NCBI GenBank assembly: GCA_017448795.1 | Contig: JAFSKV010000024.1 | Span: 1-38,632, forward strand | Length of the DNA: 38,632 bases | Direction of reading: 5' to 3' | Source: Synergistaceae bacterium | GTDB lineage: Bacteria > Synergistota > Synergistia > Synergistales > Aminobacteriaceae | Shown: in pieces, positions 1-7,809 of the stretch | Position numbering within the stretch: position 1 is the stretch's first letter | Layout: each line of letters starts with the position of its first letter | Translations under genes and position numbers: made by a program | Notes under the pieces: generated by a model | Database searches by the model: none | What the model was told of the DNA's origin: nothing | What the model saw: the letters and a program-made list of their open reading frames with translations, nothing else

Positions 1-22
1 CTGACGGTCATCAGGACAAAGG

Positions 23-63
23 TTGACTTTGACTTGACGTGACATGACTTGACTTGACTTGAC
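23..63. repeat. TTGAC pentanucleotide short tandem repeat
   Basis: The sequence reads as roughly eight imperfect units of TTGAC/GTGAC/ATGAC, the last four (44-63) being ATGAC followed by three perfect TTGAC units. It lies in non-coding DNA downstream of the EF-G-2 gene stop. Each unit resembles a -35 hexamer, but no convincing -10 box at proper spacing is visible on the plus strand. It could be a variable-number repeat. No gene is seen in 1-148. Confidence 0.75.
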
Positions 64-111
64 AATTATAGCGGCCATCTTGCTTTTGTCAACATCCTTT
101 CACATAAATTT

Positions 112-136
112 CCCTCCCGACTCATCATCAGGAGGG
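112..136 (-). terminator. weak hairpin after the EF-G-2 gene
   Basis: CCCTCC at 112-117 pairs with GGAGGG at 131-136 around a 13-nt loop, immediately 3' of the EF-G-2 stop on the minus strand. The sequence after it is AAATTTATG rather than a strong U-tract, so termination is only possible, not sure. Confidence 0.35.
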
Positions 137-148
137 CCTTCCGTCTCA

Positions 149-2227
149 CTACTCTTCTTCTTCCTCTTCCTTCTTGTGCGCGGCAATGACCTTCTTGGCG
201 ATGTCCCCCGGCACTTCCTCATAGTGCGAGTACTCCATCGAGAATGAACCCTCGCCCGAAGTCATCGACCGAAGATCTGTCGCGTATCTGAACATCTCCG
301 ACAGCGGAACTTGCGCCTTCACGACCTGGAGCTTCCCGTGAGCCTCCATGCCCATCACACGCCCGCGGCGGCTGTTGAAGTCCCCCATAACGTCGCCCAT
401 GAACTGGTCAGGCACAGTAACCTCAACGTCCATCACAGGCTCAAGCAATACAGGGTTAGCGTCCATGATGCCCTTGCGGAATGAGAGGCGTGTTGCGAGC
501 TTGAACGACATTTCCGAGCTGTCGACATCGTGATATGAGCCGTAGTACAACTCCGCGCTGAAATCCACGACCGGGAAGCCAGCAAGAGGCCCGGCGACCA
601 TGTACTCACGTAGCCCCTTCTCGACCGCGGGGATGAAGTTGCGTGGCACTGCGCCACCCACAACGCTGTCGATGAACTTGAAGCCCTCTCCGCGCTCCAG
701 CGGCCTGTAGCGGATGTACACGTCCCCGTACTGGCCATGTCCGCCCGACTGCTTCTTGTGCTTGCCCTGTGCTTCCGCCATCTTCCGTATCGTCTCACGG
801 TAAGGGACCTGCGGGGTCTTTGTGTCGAGGTCGACGTTGTAGCGTTCCTTCAGCTTCGCAAGCACTATGTTGATGTGCATATCTCCCATGCCTGATAGTA
901 CATTGTCGCGGGTCTCGGCGTTCTTCTCGAACGTAAGCGAGCAGTCTTCCTCAAGCACCCGTGAAATCGCAGAGCCTAGTTTGTCCTCGTCAGCGCGGGT
1001 CTTGGCGATTACTGCCACACTGTAGACAGGCTTCGGGAACTCGATTGCGGGGAATTTCCCGGAGAAACCGCCCTTTGTCGCGAGGGTATGGCCGACTCTT
1101 GCGCTCTGTAACTTGGGGATTGCCACGATGTCGCCCGCTATGACTTCCTTAACGTCCTTGCCGTCCTTGCCAGTCATGAGCTTGAAGGAGGATATGCGCT
1201 CGTCTTCTCCCTTGTCGACGTTGTAGATACTGCTGCCTTCTGACGACAGAGCCCCCGAATACACGCGGATGAATGACAGTTTTCCGACAAACGCATCGGC
1301 CATGACCTTGAAGCACAATGCCGAGAACGGCGCGTCAGTCTTGGGTTCTGCCTTAACGTCCCCAGCGTCAACAGCTCCGATGTCAACAGGAGACGGGAAA
1401 TAGTCCGCGACAAAGTCCATGAACTGGGGGACTCCAATGTTGGCGGTTGCTGACAGCGCGAACACGGGCATGATTCTTTTCGCGGCTATGGCCTTCTTGA
1501 GTGTGCGCTCAAAGTCGGCTTCTGACACTTCCTCGCCCTCAAGGTATTTCTCCATCAGCTCATCGTCCATCTCAACGGCGGCTTCAACGAGTGCTTCACG
1601 CGCGGAGGCTGCCTCGTCCGCAAGGTCAGCGGGGATTTCGCCTTCCGTGAATTTCCCGGTGCCGTCTGGCTTGTAGGTGTATGCTTTGCCCCTGAGAACG
1701 TCGACGATTCCCGTGAACTTTTCGCCCGCTCCAATCGGCAGGAACACAGGAAGAGCATTCTGTGAGAACTGGCTCTTTATGTCAGCAAGAACTTTCTCGA
1801 AGTCTGCGTTTTCCCTGTCCATCTTGGAGACCACGAACGATACGGGGGCGTTGTGATGCTCGGCGTATTCCCATGCTTTGGAGGTCTGGACTTCGATTCC
1901 GCCCACACTGCTCACGAGAATTACCGCTGTGTCTGCTACACGGATTGCCGCACTCATTTCGCCGGTGAAGTCTGCGTAGCCGGGAGCGTCGAGGACGTAG
2001 AATGTCTTTCCTTTTCGTTCGAGTGTTAGGAGTGAAGTTGAGATTGAGATGTTGCGCTTCTGTTCTTCGGACTGGAAATCGCTGACCGTGTTGCCGTTCT
2101 GGACATTGCCCATGCGCGTGATGTTGCCGTTGTCGAAAAGCATTGCTTCAGCGAGTGAGGTCTTGCCTGCTCCGCCGTGCGCGCACAGTGCGAGGCTTCG
2201 AGTGTCTTCGGGTTTACGTACCCCCAT
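149..2227 (-). CDS. elongation factor G-like GTPase (EF-G-2 type)
   Basis: A 692-residue translational GTPase with EF-G domain order: G domain (about 1-270), domains II-III, domain IV (GGHGQYGDVYIR) and domain V near the C-terminus. The P-loop is AHGGAGKTS (16-24), switch II is DAPGYADF (80-87) and the G4 motif is SKMD (134-137). Canonical EF-G has AHIDAGKTT, DTPGHVDF and NKMD. From memory, the Gly-Gly P-loop and Tyr84 in place of the catalytic His match Thermus thermophilus EF-G-2 rather than the main FusA. The protein ends in a Lys-Lys-poly-Glu tail. The ATG start follows AGGGAAGGTG. The gene stands alone, divergent from the MATE exporter. It is probably a ribosome-associated paralogue with a specialised or conditional role, and the main fusA should lie elsewhere. 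Confidence 0.9.
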   Translation of the reverse strand: MGVRKPEDTRSLALCAHGGAGKTSLAEAMLFDNGNITRMGNVQNGNTVSDFQSEEQKRNISISTSLLTLERKGKTFYVLDAPGYADFTGEMSAAIRVADTAVILVSSVGGIEVQTSKAWEYAEHHNAPVSFVVSKMDRENADFEKVLADIKSQFSQNALPVFLPIGAGEKFTGIVDVLRGKAYTYKPDGTGKFTEGEIPADLADEAASAREALVEAAVEMDDELMEKYLEGEEVSEADFERTLKKAIAAKRIMPVFALSATANIGVPQFMDFVADYFPSPVDIGAVDAGDVKAEPKTDAPFSALCFKVMADAFVGKLSFIRVYSGALSSEGSSIYNVDKGEDERISSFKLMTGKDGKDVKEVIAGDIVAIPKLQSARVGHTLATKGGFSGKFPAIEFPKPVYSVAVIAKTRADEDKLGSAISRVLEEDCSLTFEKNAETRDNVLSGMGDMHINIVLAKLKERYNVDLDTKTPQVPYRETIRKMAEAQGKHKKQSGGHGQYGDVYIRYRPLERGEGFKFIDSVVGGAVPRNFIPAVEKGLREYMVAGPLAGFPVVDFSAELYYGSYHDVDSSEMSFKLATRLSFRKGIMDANPVLLEPVMDVEVTVPDQFMGDVMGDFNSRRGRVMGMEAHGKLQVVKAQVPLSEMFRYATDLRSMTSGEGSFSMEYSHYEEVPGDIAKKVIAAHKKEEEEEE

Positions 2228-2274
2228 GATGAATGTACACCTTCCCTGTTGTGATTGTGATTGTGAATGAGCTT

Positions 2275-2280
2275 ATTATA
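2275..2280 (-). promoter_or_regulatory. -10 box of the EF-G-2 gene
   Basis: A perfect TATAAT on the minus strand lies about 48 nt upstream of the EF-G-2 start codon. No good -35 hexamer is visible at 16-18 nt. The leader that follows holds a short repeat of TCACAA units (about 2250-2266). Confidence 0.5.
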
Positions 2281-2321
2281 CAGCACAAAAATTTTCGCGG
2301 GGGTAACTGGTCAGGTCATGG

Positions 2322-2330
2322 TGCTATAAT
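2322..2330 (+). promoter_or_regulatory. extended -10 promoter of the MATE gene
   Basis: TGC-TATAAT is a perfect extended -10 element (TGnTATAAT). No -35 is needed for this class and none is obvious. A start near 2337 would give a leader of about 90 nt that includes the terminator-like hairpin at 2354-2393. Confidence 0.6.
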
Positions 2331-2353
2331 GACTCACGCTGTGCAGCAGTAAG

Positions 2354-2393
2354 AATGCGTAAGTCCGGGCAAGAAGGACAAGCGCATTTTTTT
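2354..2393 (+). terminator. leader hairpin with U-tract upstream of the MATE gene (possible attenuator)
   Basis: AATGCG (2354-2359) pairs with CGCATT (2383-2388). Inside it GTCC (2363-2366) pairs with GGAC (2376-2379) across a small internal loop. The stem runs into seven T (2387-2393). It lies between the extended -10 promoter and the ribosome binding site of the MATE gene, so it can act as a transcription attenuator of that gene. I could not match the leader to a known riboswitch class. Confidence 0.6.
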
Positions 2394-2424
2394 GTTGCCT
2401 GCAAATTTTCGGGAAGGTGATAGC

Positions 2425-3825
2425 TTGAACACTAACATATTTCTTGAGCGCGAAACAGTCGGCAAACTCATGGTGAAATACTCTGTCCCCCTCATAGTCT
2501 CACTGCTTGTAGCCGCCCTGTACAACATCGTCGACCAAATATTCATCGCCAACGCCTCATATCTCGGTTCAAACGGTAACGCCGCCAACAACGTAGTATT
2601 TCCCCTGACAGTCATAGCCCTAGCCTTCACCCTCATGATTGGGGACGGAGTATGTGCTTTCGTCAGCATGAGCCTTGGCGCGAGGAATCCATCTCAGGCC
2701 GGTAACGCTGTAGGAAGCGCGGCTCTCTTGTCGTCATCAGCCGGGCTTGTCATTGCGTGTGTGTACTGGGTATTCCGTGAGGAGCTTGTTGCGGTTTTCG
2801 GGGGGCGTGTCAATGATGAGACATTCCGGCTTGCTGTGGAATATTTCTCGTGGATAATACCGGGTATTCCGTTCTACATTTTCGGGCAGGCAATGAACCC
2901 TGTGATTTCTGCTGACGGAAGCCCCGACTATGTCATGTTCTCGACTCTCATGGGTGCGGGGATAAATATCGTCCTTGATCCCCTGTTCATATTCGGCTTT
3001 CACTGGGGGATGATGGGCGCGGCTGTTGCTACTGTTATGGGGCAGGTATTCACGGCGTTCATGTCGTTGCGCTACCTTTCACGCAAAATGAAGGCAATAA
3101 CCCTCACGCGTAACAGCTTACACTTTCACCCATCACTCATGAAACGGTATTTGCCTCTGGGGATGTGCAGCTTCATATCACAGGCAGCACTAGTTATCAG
3201 CGTGGCAAGCGTGAACATGATGATACACAAGTACGGAGCGTCTGACCCTGTATTTTCCCGGCCTGAGTACTCGCAGATACCGATGGCGGTAATCGGAATC
3301 GTGATGAAATTCTTTCAGATAGTGATTAGCGTTGTCGTTGGACTGTCGGCGAGCTGTACCCCTATAACGGCGTTCAACATGGGAGCAGGACGGCCTGACC
3401 GCGTGAAGAGCCTGTTTACCCTCCTGCTGGAATGCGAGGCTGTGCTGGGACTCGCCGCGTTTGTGGTTGTGGAGTTCTTCCCGTCATACATAGCGTCATT
3501 GTTCGGAGCGTCGGGCGAGAGCGTCTACTATGCTGACTTCACGGTGAGATGCTTCCGTACGTATTTGTGCCTGATAGTGCTTGCGTGCGTGAACAAGGCG
3601 GCGTTCATCTTCATCCAGGCGATGGGGAGACCGTGGATTTCTGCGGGGCTTTCCTCAGTGCGCGAGGTGGTATTCGGGGCGGGGCTGACTGTGATTATGC
3701 CGATGTTCATGGGGCTTGACGGGGTACTGTGGTCGATGCCCGCTAGCGATGCCCTGACGTTCCTTGTGTCGGCGTACGTTATCCGGGTGATATACGGTGA
3801 GTTAAGCGCGGCGGAAACAGCATGA
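2425..3825 (+). CDS. MATE family efflux transporter
   Basis: A 12-helix inner-membrane exporter of the MATE/NorM-DinF superfamily, expected to expel cationic drugs or metabolites in exchange for Na+ or H+. The N-terminal helix contains VPLIVSLLVAALYNIVDQIF, typical of clostridial-type MATE proteins, and the two six-helix halves are visible as repeating hydrophobic blocks. I place the start at TTG 2425 (protein NTNIFLERETVGKL...), preceded by GGGAAGGTGA at 2411-2420. An earlier in-frame TTG at 2392 falls inside the U-tract of the leader hairpin and is unlikely. The length of 466 residues is normal. The gene is convergent with yraN, with only 10 nt between the stops. Substrate unknown. Confidence 0.9.
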   Translation: MNTNIFLERETVGKLMVKYSVPLIVSLLVAALYNIVDQIFIANASYLGSNGNAANNVVFPLTVIALAFTLMIGDGVCAFVSMSLGARNPSQAGNAVGSAALLSSSAGLVIACVYWVFREELVAVFGGRVNDETFRLAVEYFSWIIPGIPFYIFGQAMNPVISADGSPDYVMFSTLMGAGINIVLDPLFIFGFHWGMMGAAVATVMGQVFTAFMSLRYLSRKMKAITLTRNSLHFHPSLMKRYLPLGMCSFISQAALVISVASVNMMIHKYGASDPVFSRPEYSQIPMAVIGIVMKFFQIVISVVVGLSASCTPITAFNMGAGRPDRVKSLFTLLLECEAVLGLAAFVVVEFFPSYIASLFGASGESVYYADFTVRCFRTYLCLIVLACVNKAAFIFIQAMGRPWISAGLSSVREVVFGAGLTVIMPMFMGLDGVLWSMPASDALTFLVSAYVIRVIYGELSAAETA

Positions 3826-3835
3826 ACACGACACC

Positions 3836-4213
3836 TTACGCCGTAATGTTCCTCACATGCTCAAGCGTCCAGTCCTCAAGGCTTCCCTTTGTGTCAATCG
3901 TTACGGCTATGAGGTCAATCCTCCAGAATCCCTCCCAGCCTATGCAGTCAACATATTCTTCTGAGGCTCTGAGAAGCGCACGCATTTTCCGGCGGTCAAC
4001 AGAGTCTATTGCGTCTTGGACATTGTTGCGTGTCCTGCACCTTACCTCGACTATCACGAGTTCTTGGGGAATGTCTTTAGGGTCAAAGGCCACGATGTCG
4101 AGCTCTCCGTATTGGTCTCTGACGTTGCGGACGAGAATCTTCCAGCCTAGTGAGACGAGATATTTTGCGGCCAGATCTTCGGCGTAACGTCCCAGCTTTT
4201 GGGAGTCGATCAC
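3836..4213 (-). CDS. yraN: UPF0102 / YraN family nuclease-fold protein
   Basis: A small protein of the YraN family, which has a restriction-endonuclease-like fold and unsettled function. The family signature is clear: LGRYAEDLAAKYLVSLGWKI, then YGELDIVAFD and VIVEVRCRTR, i.e. the E...D...E-x-(K/R) core. I choose GTG 4213 as start because its GTGA overlaps the stop of the FlhB-like gene, suggesting translational coupling. A GTG at 4261 would add 16 residues. It is the last gene of the minus-strand housekeeping run. yraN is commonly found beside rnhB, rbgA and lepB, as here. Confidence 0.88.
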   Translation of the reverse strand: MIDSQKLGRYAEDLAAKYLVSLGWKILVRNVRDQYGELDIVAFDPKDIPQELVIVEVRCRTRNNVQDAIDSVDRRKMRALLRASEEYVDCIGWEGFWRIDLIAVTIDTKGSLEDWTLEHVRNITA

Positions 4214-4497
4214 TGCATTCTTGGTGGCTGTGATGACTCTTTGTCCAGTTTGTAGACCCACGCCAGCACCCTCGCCACGACCTCGTACAGTTCCGACGGG
4301 ATTTCTTCGCCGAGCTCAAGCGAAATCAACGCCGACACTAAAGCCGCGTCCTCAACGATAGGAACATCAGCCTCAATAGCTTTCTCGACGATTTTCCGCG
4401 CAATGAAGCCCTCACCTTTTGCCACGACTTCGGGAGCGCGCATCTTCTTGCTGTCATATTTTACGGCTACTGCCTTATCTGGTTTGCTGTCTGCCAT
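4210..4497 (-). CDS. FlhB C-terminal-like cytoplasmic protein (YlqH type)
   Basis: A 95-residue soluble protein that looks like the autonomous cytoplasmic domain of FlhB/YscU export-switch proteins, as in Bacillus YlqH. Visible similarity: AVAVKYDSKKMRAPEVVAKGEGFIARKIVEKAIEADVP followed by LVSALISLELGEEIPSELYEVVARVLAWVY. The FlhB cleavage motif NPTH is not present. The upstream neighbour has a FliK-C-like domain. In Bacillus the ylqG-ylqH pair likewise follows rbgA-rnhB. No other flagellar gene is in the window, so the role is unclear: flagellar export-related, or a detached regulator. The start ATG lies 3 nt after the upstream stop. Confidence 0.85.
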   Translation of the reverse strand: MADSKPDKAVAVKYDSKKMRAPEVVAKGEGFIARKIVEKAIEADVPIVEDAALVSALISLELGEEIPSELYEVVARVLAWVYKLDKESSQPPRMQ

Positions 4498-4500
4498 GTC

Positions 4501-5610
4501 TCACACCATTATATCCAGCCCGCGTCCTGCCGCAAGCACATCCTTTGCTGTCTCAGGAGCCTTCAGCGCGATACCGATGAACGCCACAGGAATGCCAACG
4601 CCCTGAAGCTCTTTCCTGAGCTCGCGCCTTCTCTTCTCGATGAGCCTGCATGTTGACGGCTTCTCAGCATTCAGCGTAAGGTTACAGCTTTTCCCGTCGC
4701 TCTCGACAAGCCCGCCTACTTCGCCCAAGTTTGACCCTGTAATCCCGAAGCCTACCTGCCAGTACTTTTGTCCGTCATCAGAGCCTGAACGTCCAACATA
4801 GATTTTCGCGGTCATGTTCTGCTGGGACTGGCTGTCAGTGAGAGGCCAGAAGGGAGCGGCCAATAACGCCGGGTTCACGTCATTTCGCGGCGACTTCATG
4901 AGGATTGATTGAGCCTGAAGGAATTTTCCCACATCGTCAGTGCTTTCCTTCATGCTCCGTAAAATCTTGACGGGGTCATTGCCTCCCTTTGTGCGTTCCT
5001 TGAGCTCGCGGCGTATCTTGTTCCACATTTCCGTCGCTTCTGCCCCGCTCATGGTCGCATACTGTGAGAGAAGAGAAGCATTCTCAAGCGTCATAGGGAC
5101 ATCACGCGCCCAAAGCTCGATGAATGACGAAAGATTTTCCTGGCCTCCTGCCTTCCTCCAAGCGTCTTTTATCGCCGACAATACTTCACTGCTCAGAGGC
5201 AGGCCGCGTGAGAGCAACGCAGTAGCAAGCTCCCTGTCCTTTGCCGGAATCTGGGACAAGAAGGACAGTTCCCCCTGCGACAATCTCAGAACCGGGACTC
5301 CGTCAGACCCTGAAGCGTCCCAGACAGCCCGGAATCTTTCGCCCGGTATCAGCGATACAGTAGCCCTTGCGCGCAGCTCCTGGGGGACTCCGTTCACGTC
5401 AACACGCACAAGATATGTCCCGTCCTGATTCTGTGCAAGAACATTCCCTTCAACAACCTGCCCTGTCCTCACTCCTGCCAGCCGGGCCGCTATCTGTGAA
5501 GGTGTCTGAATCTGAGGCTGTGATGAGATCCTTCCCTGTCCTGTGCTTGTAGTTATGTTCTGCTGTGCCTGGTTATATCCGCTGTCTACGTTGACATTAA
5601 TCGGCGGCAT
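4501..5610 (-). CDS. FliK C-terminal-like protein (YlqG type)
   Basis: A 369-residue soluble protein without signal peptide. The first 45 residues are Gln/Ser/Thr-rich and low complexity. Residues 46-110 look like a small beta domain (TGQVVEGNVLAQNQDGTYLVRV). The last 110 residues resemble the FliK/Flg_hook C-terminal domain: WQVGFGITGSNLGEVGGLV...SCNLTLNAEKPSTCRLIEKRRREL, the L-x-P/S-xx-LG-x-V pattern followed by a basic helix. It is partnered with a FlhB-C-like protein 3 nt downstream, mirroring the FliK-FlhB interaction. The ATG is preceded by GGGGAG and overlaps the rnhB stop by 14 nt. Its exact function is unknown. Confidence 0.75.
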   Translation of the reverse strand: MPPINVNVDSGYNQAQQNITTSTGQGRISSQPQIQTPSQIAARLAGVRTGQVVEGNVLAQNQDGTYLVRVDVNGVPQELRARATVSLIPGERFRAVWDASGSDGVPVLRLSQGELSFLSQIPAKDRELATALLSRGLPLSSEVLSAIKDAWRKAGGQENLSSFIELWARDVPMTLENASLLSQYATMSGAEATEMWNKIRRELKERTKGGNDPVKILRSMKESTDDVGKFLQAQSILMKSPRNDVNPALLAAPFWPLTDSQSQQNMTAKIYVGRSGSDDGQKYWQVGFGITGSNLGEVGGLVESDGKSCNLTLNAEKPSTCRLIEKRRRELRKELQGVGIPVAFIGIALKAPETAKDVLAAGRGLDIMV

Positions 5611-6301
5611 CTGTGATTTCTCCCCTTTCCTGCAATATCTTTCGGCAGAATGTTACGCGGTGTATATCGCTCAGGCCGTTACGTCTCACCGCTTCCATGT
5701 GTGCGCGCGTGGGGTAGCCCTTGTTGCGTCCGAGACTGTAGCCTGGATATTTCGCTGACAGCCTCATCATAAGCCTGTCCCGGATGACTTTTGCTGCGAC
5801 TGATGCGGCGGAAACACACGGTATAATGTCATCAGCCTTCACAAGAACCCACTGCGGAATTTCCAGCCCCTTTATCCTCGCATTGCCGTCAACAATAACA
5901 CACTCAGCCCGGCCAGCTGTTTCTGCGACTCTTGAGACCGCTCCGTTCATGGCCAGCAATGAGGCGTTAAGCACGTTATCCCTGTCTACAGTCTCAGCAC
6001 CCGCCATATATGCCCGCCATAAAACACCGAGTCCCTTCATGGCCGTGAAAAGCTCCTCCCTTCTTTTGGGTGAAAGACGCTTAGAGTCCTTCAGCCCAAG
6101 AGAGATTAAAGAGTCTTCCTGCTCCTGAGTGAGACAAACAGCCGCCGCCACAACAGGACCCGCCAAAGCCCCCCTTCCTGCCTCGTCCGTGCCGATTATG
6201 AGCCCCCGTTCCCTGAGCCCCGCAAGAAGGGTCAAAGCCTCGCCCTTCTCACATCGCACGGGGAGTATAAGCTCGTCAAACAAAAGAAGCTGCCTCATCA
6301 T
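5597..6301 (-). CDS. rnhB: ribonuclease HII
   Basis: Removes RNA from RNA-DNA hybrids and single ribonucleotides in DNA. Diagnostic motifs are present: IIGTDEAGRGALAGPVVAAAV (catalytic Asp-Glu pair), GLKDSKRLSPKRREEL, VIVDGN (third acidic residue) and KADDIIPCVSAASVAAKVIRDR (fourth), followed by GYPTRAHMEAVRRNG. The frame is open upstream to 6412, but that part overlaps rbgA and matches nothing in the family. ATG 6301 (or ATG 6298) gives about 234 residues, a normal length, overlapping the rbgA stop by 26 nt. No strong ribosome binding site is visible, so expression is probably translationally coupled to rbgA. Confidence 0.95.
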   Translation of the reverse strand: MMRQLLLFDELILPVRCEKGEALTLLAGLRERGLIIGTDEAGRGALAGPVVAAAVCLTQEQEDSLISLGLKDSKRLSPKRREELFTAMKGLGVLWRAYMAGAETVDRDNVLNASLLAMNGAVSRVAETAGRAECVIVDGNARIKGLEIPQWVLVKADDIIPCVSAASVAAKVIRDRLMMRLSAKYPGYSLGRNKGYPTRAHMEAVRRNGLSDIHRVTFCRKILQERGEITDAAD

Positions 6302-7127
6302 CACGAAAACAGCCCGCACTGCCGTCAGCAGCCCTTTCACCGCCGGGTATCTCAAGGCAGAATCTCCCAAGCCTCCCGGAACTGAAGGCCTCGATGAATT
6401 TCCGGCCTGCAAGCTCAGTGTTCACCTTTCCGCCTGAGACAAGACAGCCCCATTTACGCCCCATAAGCTCAAGGGCTGCCTCTGGATTTCCGTCCGTATC
6501 AACAGGAAGAATCCCGGCCATGCCGCTGCGTGTCAGGAATTTCACGAGGGACAAAGCGGCGTTCTCCCATCCTCCCACAACTTCAGCCTTAGCACATCCT
6601 AGCCATGAAAGCATCATGTGAGCCCCGGGCTCTGCGTGGGGGTCTAATATTCCCGGGCTGTCTACGATGAGCATATCGCCGCTCCTGTACCAGCTCACGG
6701 ACTTTGTTACGCCCGGAATGTTGCCGACGTTTGCTGACGATTTCCCGGCAAGCATGTTCAGGAGAAGGGACTTGCCTACGTTAGGGATGCCGACAACAGC
6801 GAACCTCACTTCACGGTGCGGGGGCTTGAACTTCATGATTGCCCGGCGGATTTGCGGGAGGCCTTCGCGTTTTCGCAGGTCAGCGGCGTGTGAGAACTTG
6901 AGGGAGTCGAGCCAAAGGGATAATTTCTCCGGGTCAGCAAGATCTTTCCGGGACAATACGCGGATAACGGGCTTGATTTTCGCAAGGGATTTCATGAGGG
7001 GTGAAGATGTTGACGCGGGGGCGCGGGAGTCTCTGACTTCAACGACAACATCGAGGCGGTCAGAAAGCTCCCGGATTTTGCGCGAACCTTTGGCCATGTG
7101 GCCGGGGTACCATACTGTGCGGGGCAT
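6276..7127 (-). CDS. rbgA: ribosome biogenesis GTPase RbgA (YlqF)
   Basis: A circularly permuted GTPase that promotes late 50S subunit assembly. The family N-terminus WYPGHMAKGSRKIREL is present. Motifs run in the permuted order: G4-like VLSRKDLAD, then G1 GIPNVGKS, G2 NIPGVTKS and G3 DSPGI, and a C-terminal RNA-binding region with GCLVSGGKVN and FGR-like LGRFCLEIP. The G4 motif is SRKD instead of NKxD, so the guanine-contacting Asn is replaced by Ser. This may alter nucleotide affinity or specificity. The last ~20 residues (GGERAADGSAG...) extend beyond the usual end. The ATG lies 3 nt after the lepB stop, so the two are co-transcribed. Confidence 0.93.
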   Translation of the reverse strand: MPRTVWYPGHMAKGSRKIRELSDRLDVVVEVRDSRAPASTSSPLMKSLAKIKPVIRVLSRKDLADPEKLSLWLDSLKFSHAADLRKREGLPQIRRAIMKFKPPHREVRFAVVGIPNVGKSLLLNMLAGKSSANVGNIPGVTKSVSWYRSGDMLIVDSPGILDPHAEPGAHMMLSWLGCAKAEVVGGWENAALSLVKFLTRSGMAGILPVDTDGNPEAALELMGRKWGCLVSGGKVNTELAGRKFIEAFSSGRLGRFCLEIPGGERAADGSAGCFRDDEAASFV

Positions 7128-7130
7128 AAG

Positions 7131-7676
7131 CTATTTCGGGATTCCGATTCTGTTCAGCGGCCAATAACGGAAGAATACAGGCCCTCTCATGTCGCTAATG
7201 TCTGCGAAGCCCCAGAACCTGCTGTCCTGAGAGTTGCCCCTGTTGTCGCCGAGCATGAAATACTTGTTTTCCGGGACTGTGAACGGGACTTGAGGGAAAA
7301 CCGCGCTCTTCCTGAGAGTGTAGCGGTCATGATGCACAACATAGGGCTCTTCCGTAGGCTCTCCGTTGATGTAAACGACTCCGTTCTTTATGTCGACCGT
7401 GTCGCCGGGTACTGCTATGACTCTCTTGACGAAATCACGCTCGCGGTCAACAGGATAACGGAATACATACATTGAGCCTCTTGACGGGGGAAAAAACAAG
7501 TTCCAGAATTTCGCGACAAGAACCCTGTCATTTATCTCAAGGGTAGGTATCATTGAGCCGCTCGGAATCCAGAATGCCTGGACTATGAACGCACGTATTA
7601 TCATAGCGAGGACGAACGCCCATACTACAGTTTCGATAGCCTCGCGCCACCAAGGTTTCACTGCCTCAGCTGCCAT
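7131..7676 (-). CDS. lepB: signal peptidase I
   Basis: Membrane-anchored serine peptidase (S26) that cleaves Sec signal peptides outside the cytoplasmic membrane. An N-terminal helix (about 14-36) is followed by PSGSMIPTL with nucleophile Ser41, RDFVKRVIAVPGD with general base Lys84, and the box GDNRGNSQDSRFWG. The length of 181 residues is typical of the short Gram-positive/Synergistota form. The ATG is preceded by GAGGAG at good spacing. It heads the lepB-rbgA-rnhB subset and follows a terminator at 7755-7790, so it probably has its own promoter in 7677-7754. I see no clear -35/-10 pair there. Confidence 0.95.
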   Translation of the reverse strand: MAAEAVKPWWREAIETVVWAFVLAMIIRAFIVQAFWIPSGSMIPTLEINDRVLVAKFWNLFFPPSRGSMYVFRYPVDRERDFVKRVIAVPGDTVDIKNGVVYINGEPTEEPYVVHHDRYTLRKSAVFPQVPFTVPENKYFMLGDNRGNSQDSRFWGFADISDMRGPVFFRYWPLNRIGIPK

Positions 7677-7754
7677 GTGAATAACTCCTCTGTATGTTAA
7701 TGTGAGATTTTCAGGATAAATGATAACGCAAGAAAAGGATAGTTGCCAGTGTCC

Positions 7755-7790
7755 AAAAATCAGGGATCAGGCGGAAGAACCTAACCCCTG
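7755..7790 (-). terminator. rho-independent terminator after the RodZ-like gene
   Basis: On the minus strand CAGGGGTTAGG and CCTGATCCCTG form an 11-bp stem (two G-U pairs, loop of 8) followed by ATTTTTGG. It separates the rpe/RodZ-like transcript from lepB. Confidence 0.7.
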
Positions 7791-7809
7791 AAGATTATAT
7801 GCCGCGCTG

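Noticed and set aside
2392-2424. earlier TTG start for the MATE gene
   Set aside because: The codon lies in the U-tract of the leader hairpin and has no ribosome binding site; TTG 2425 has one.
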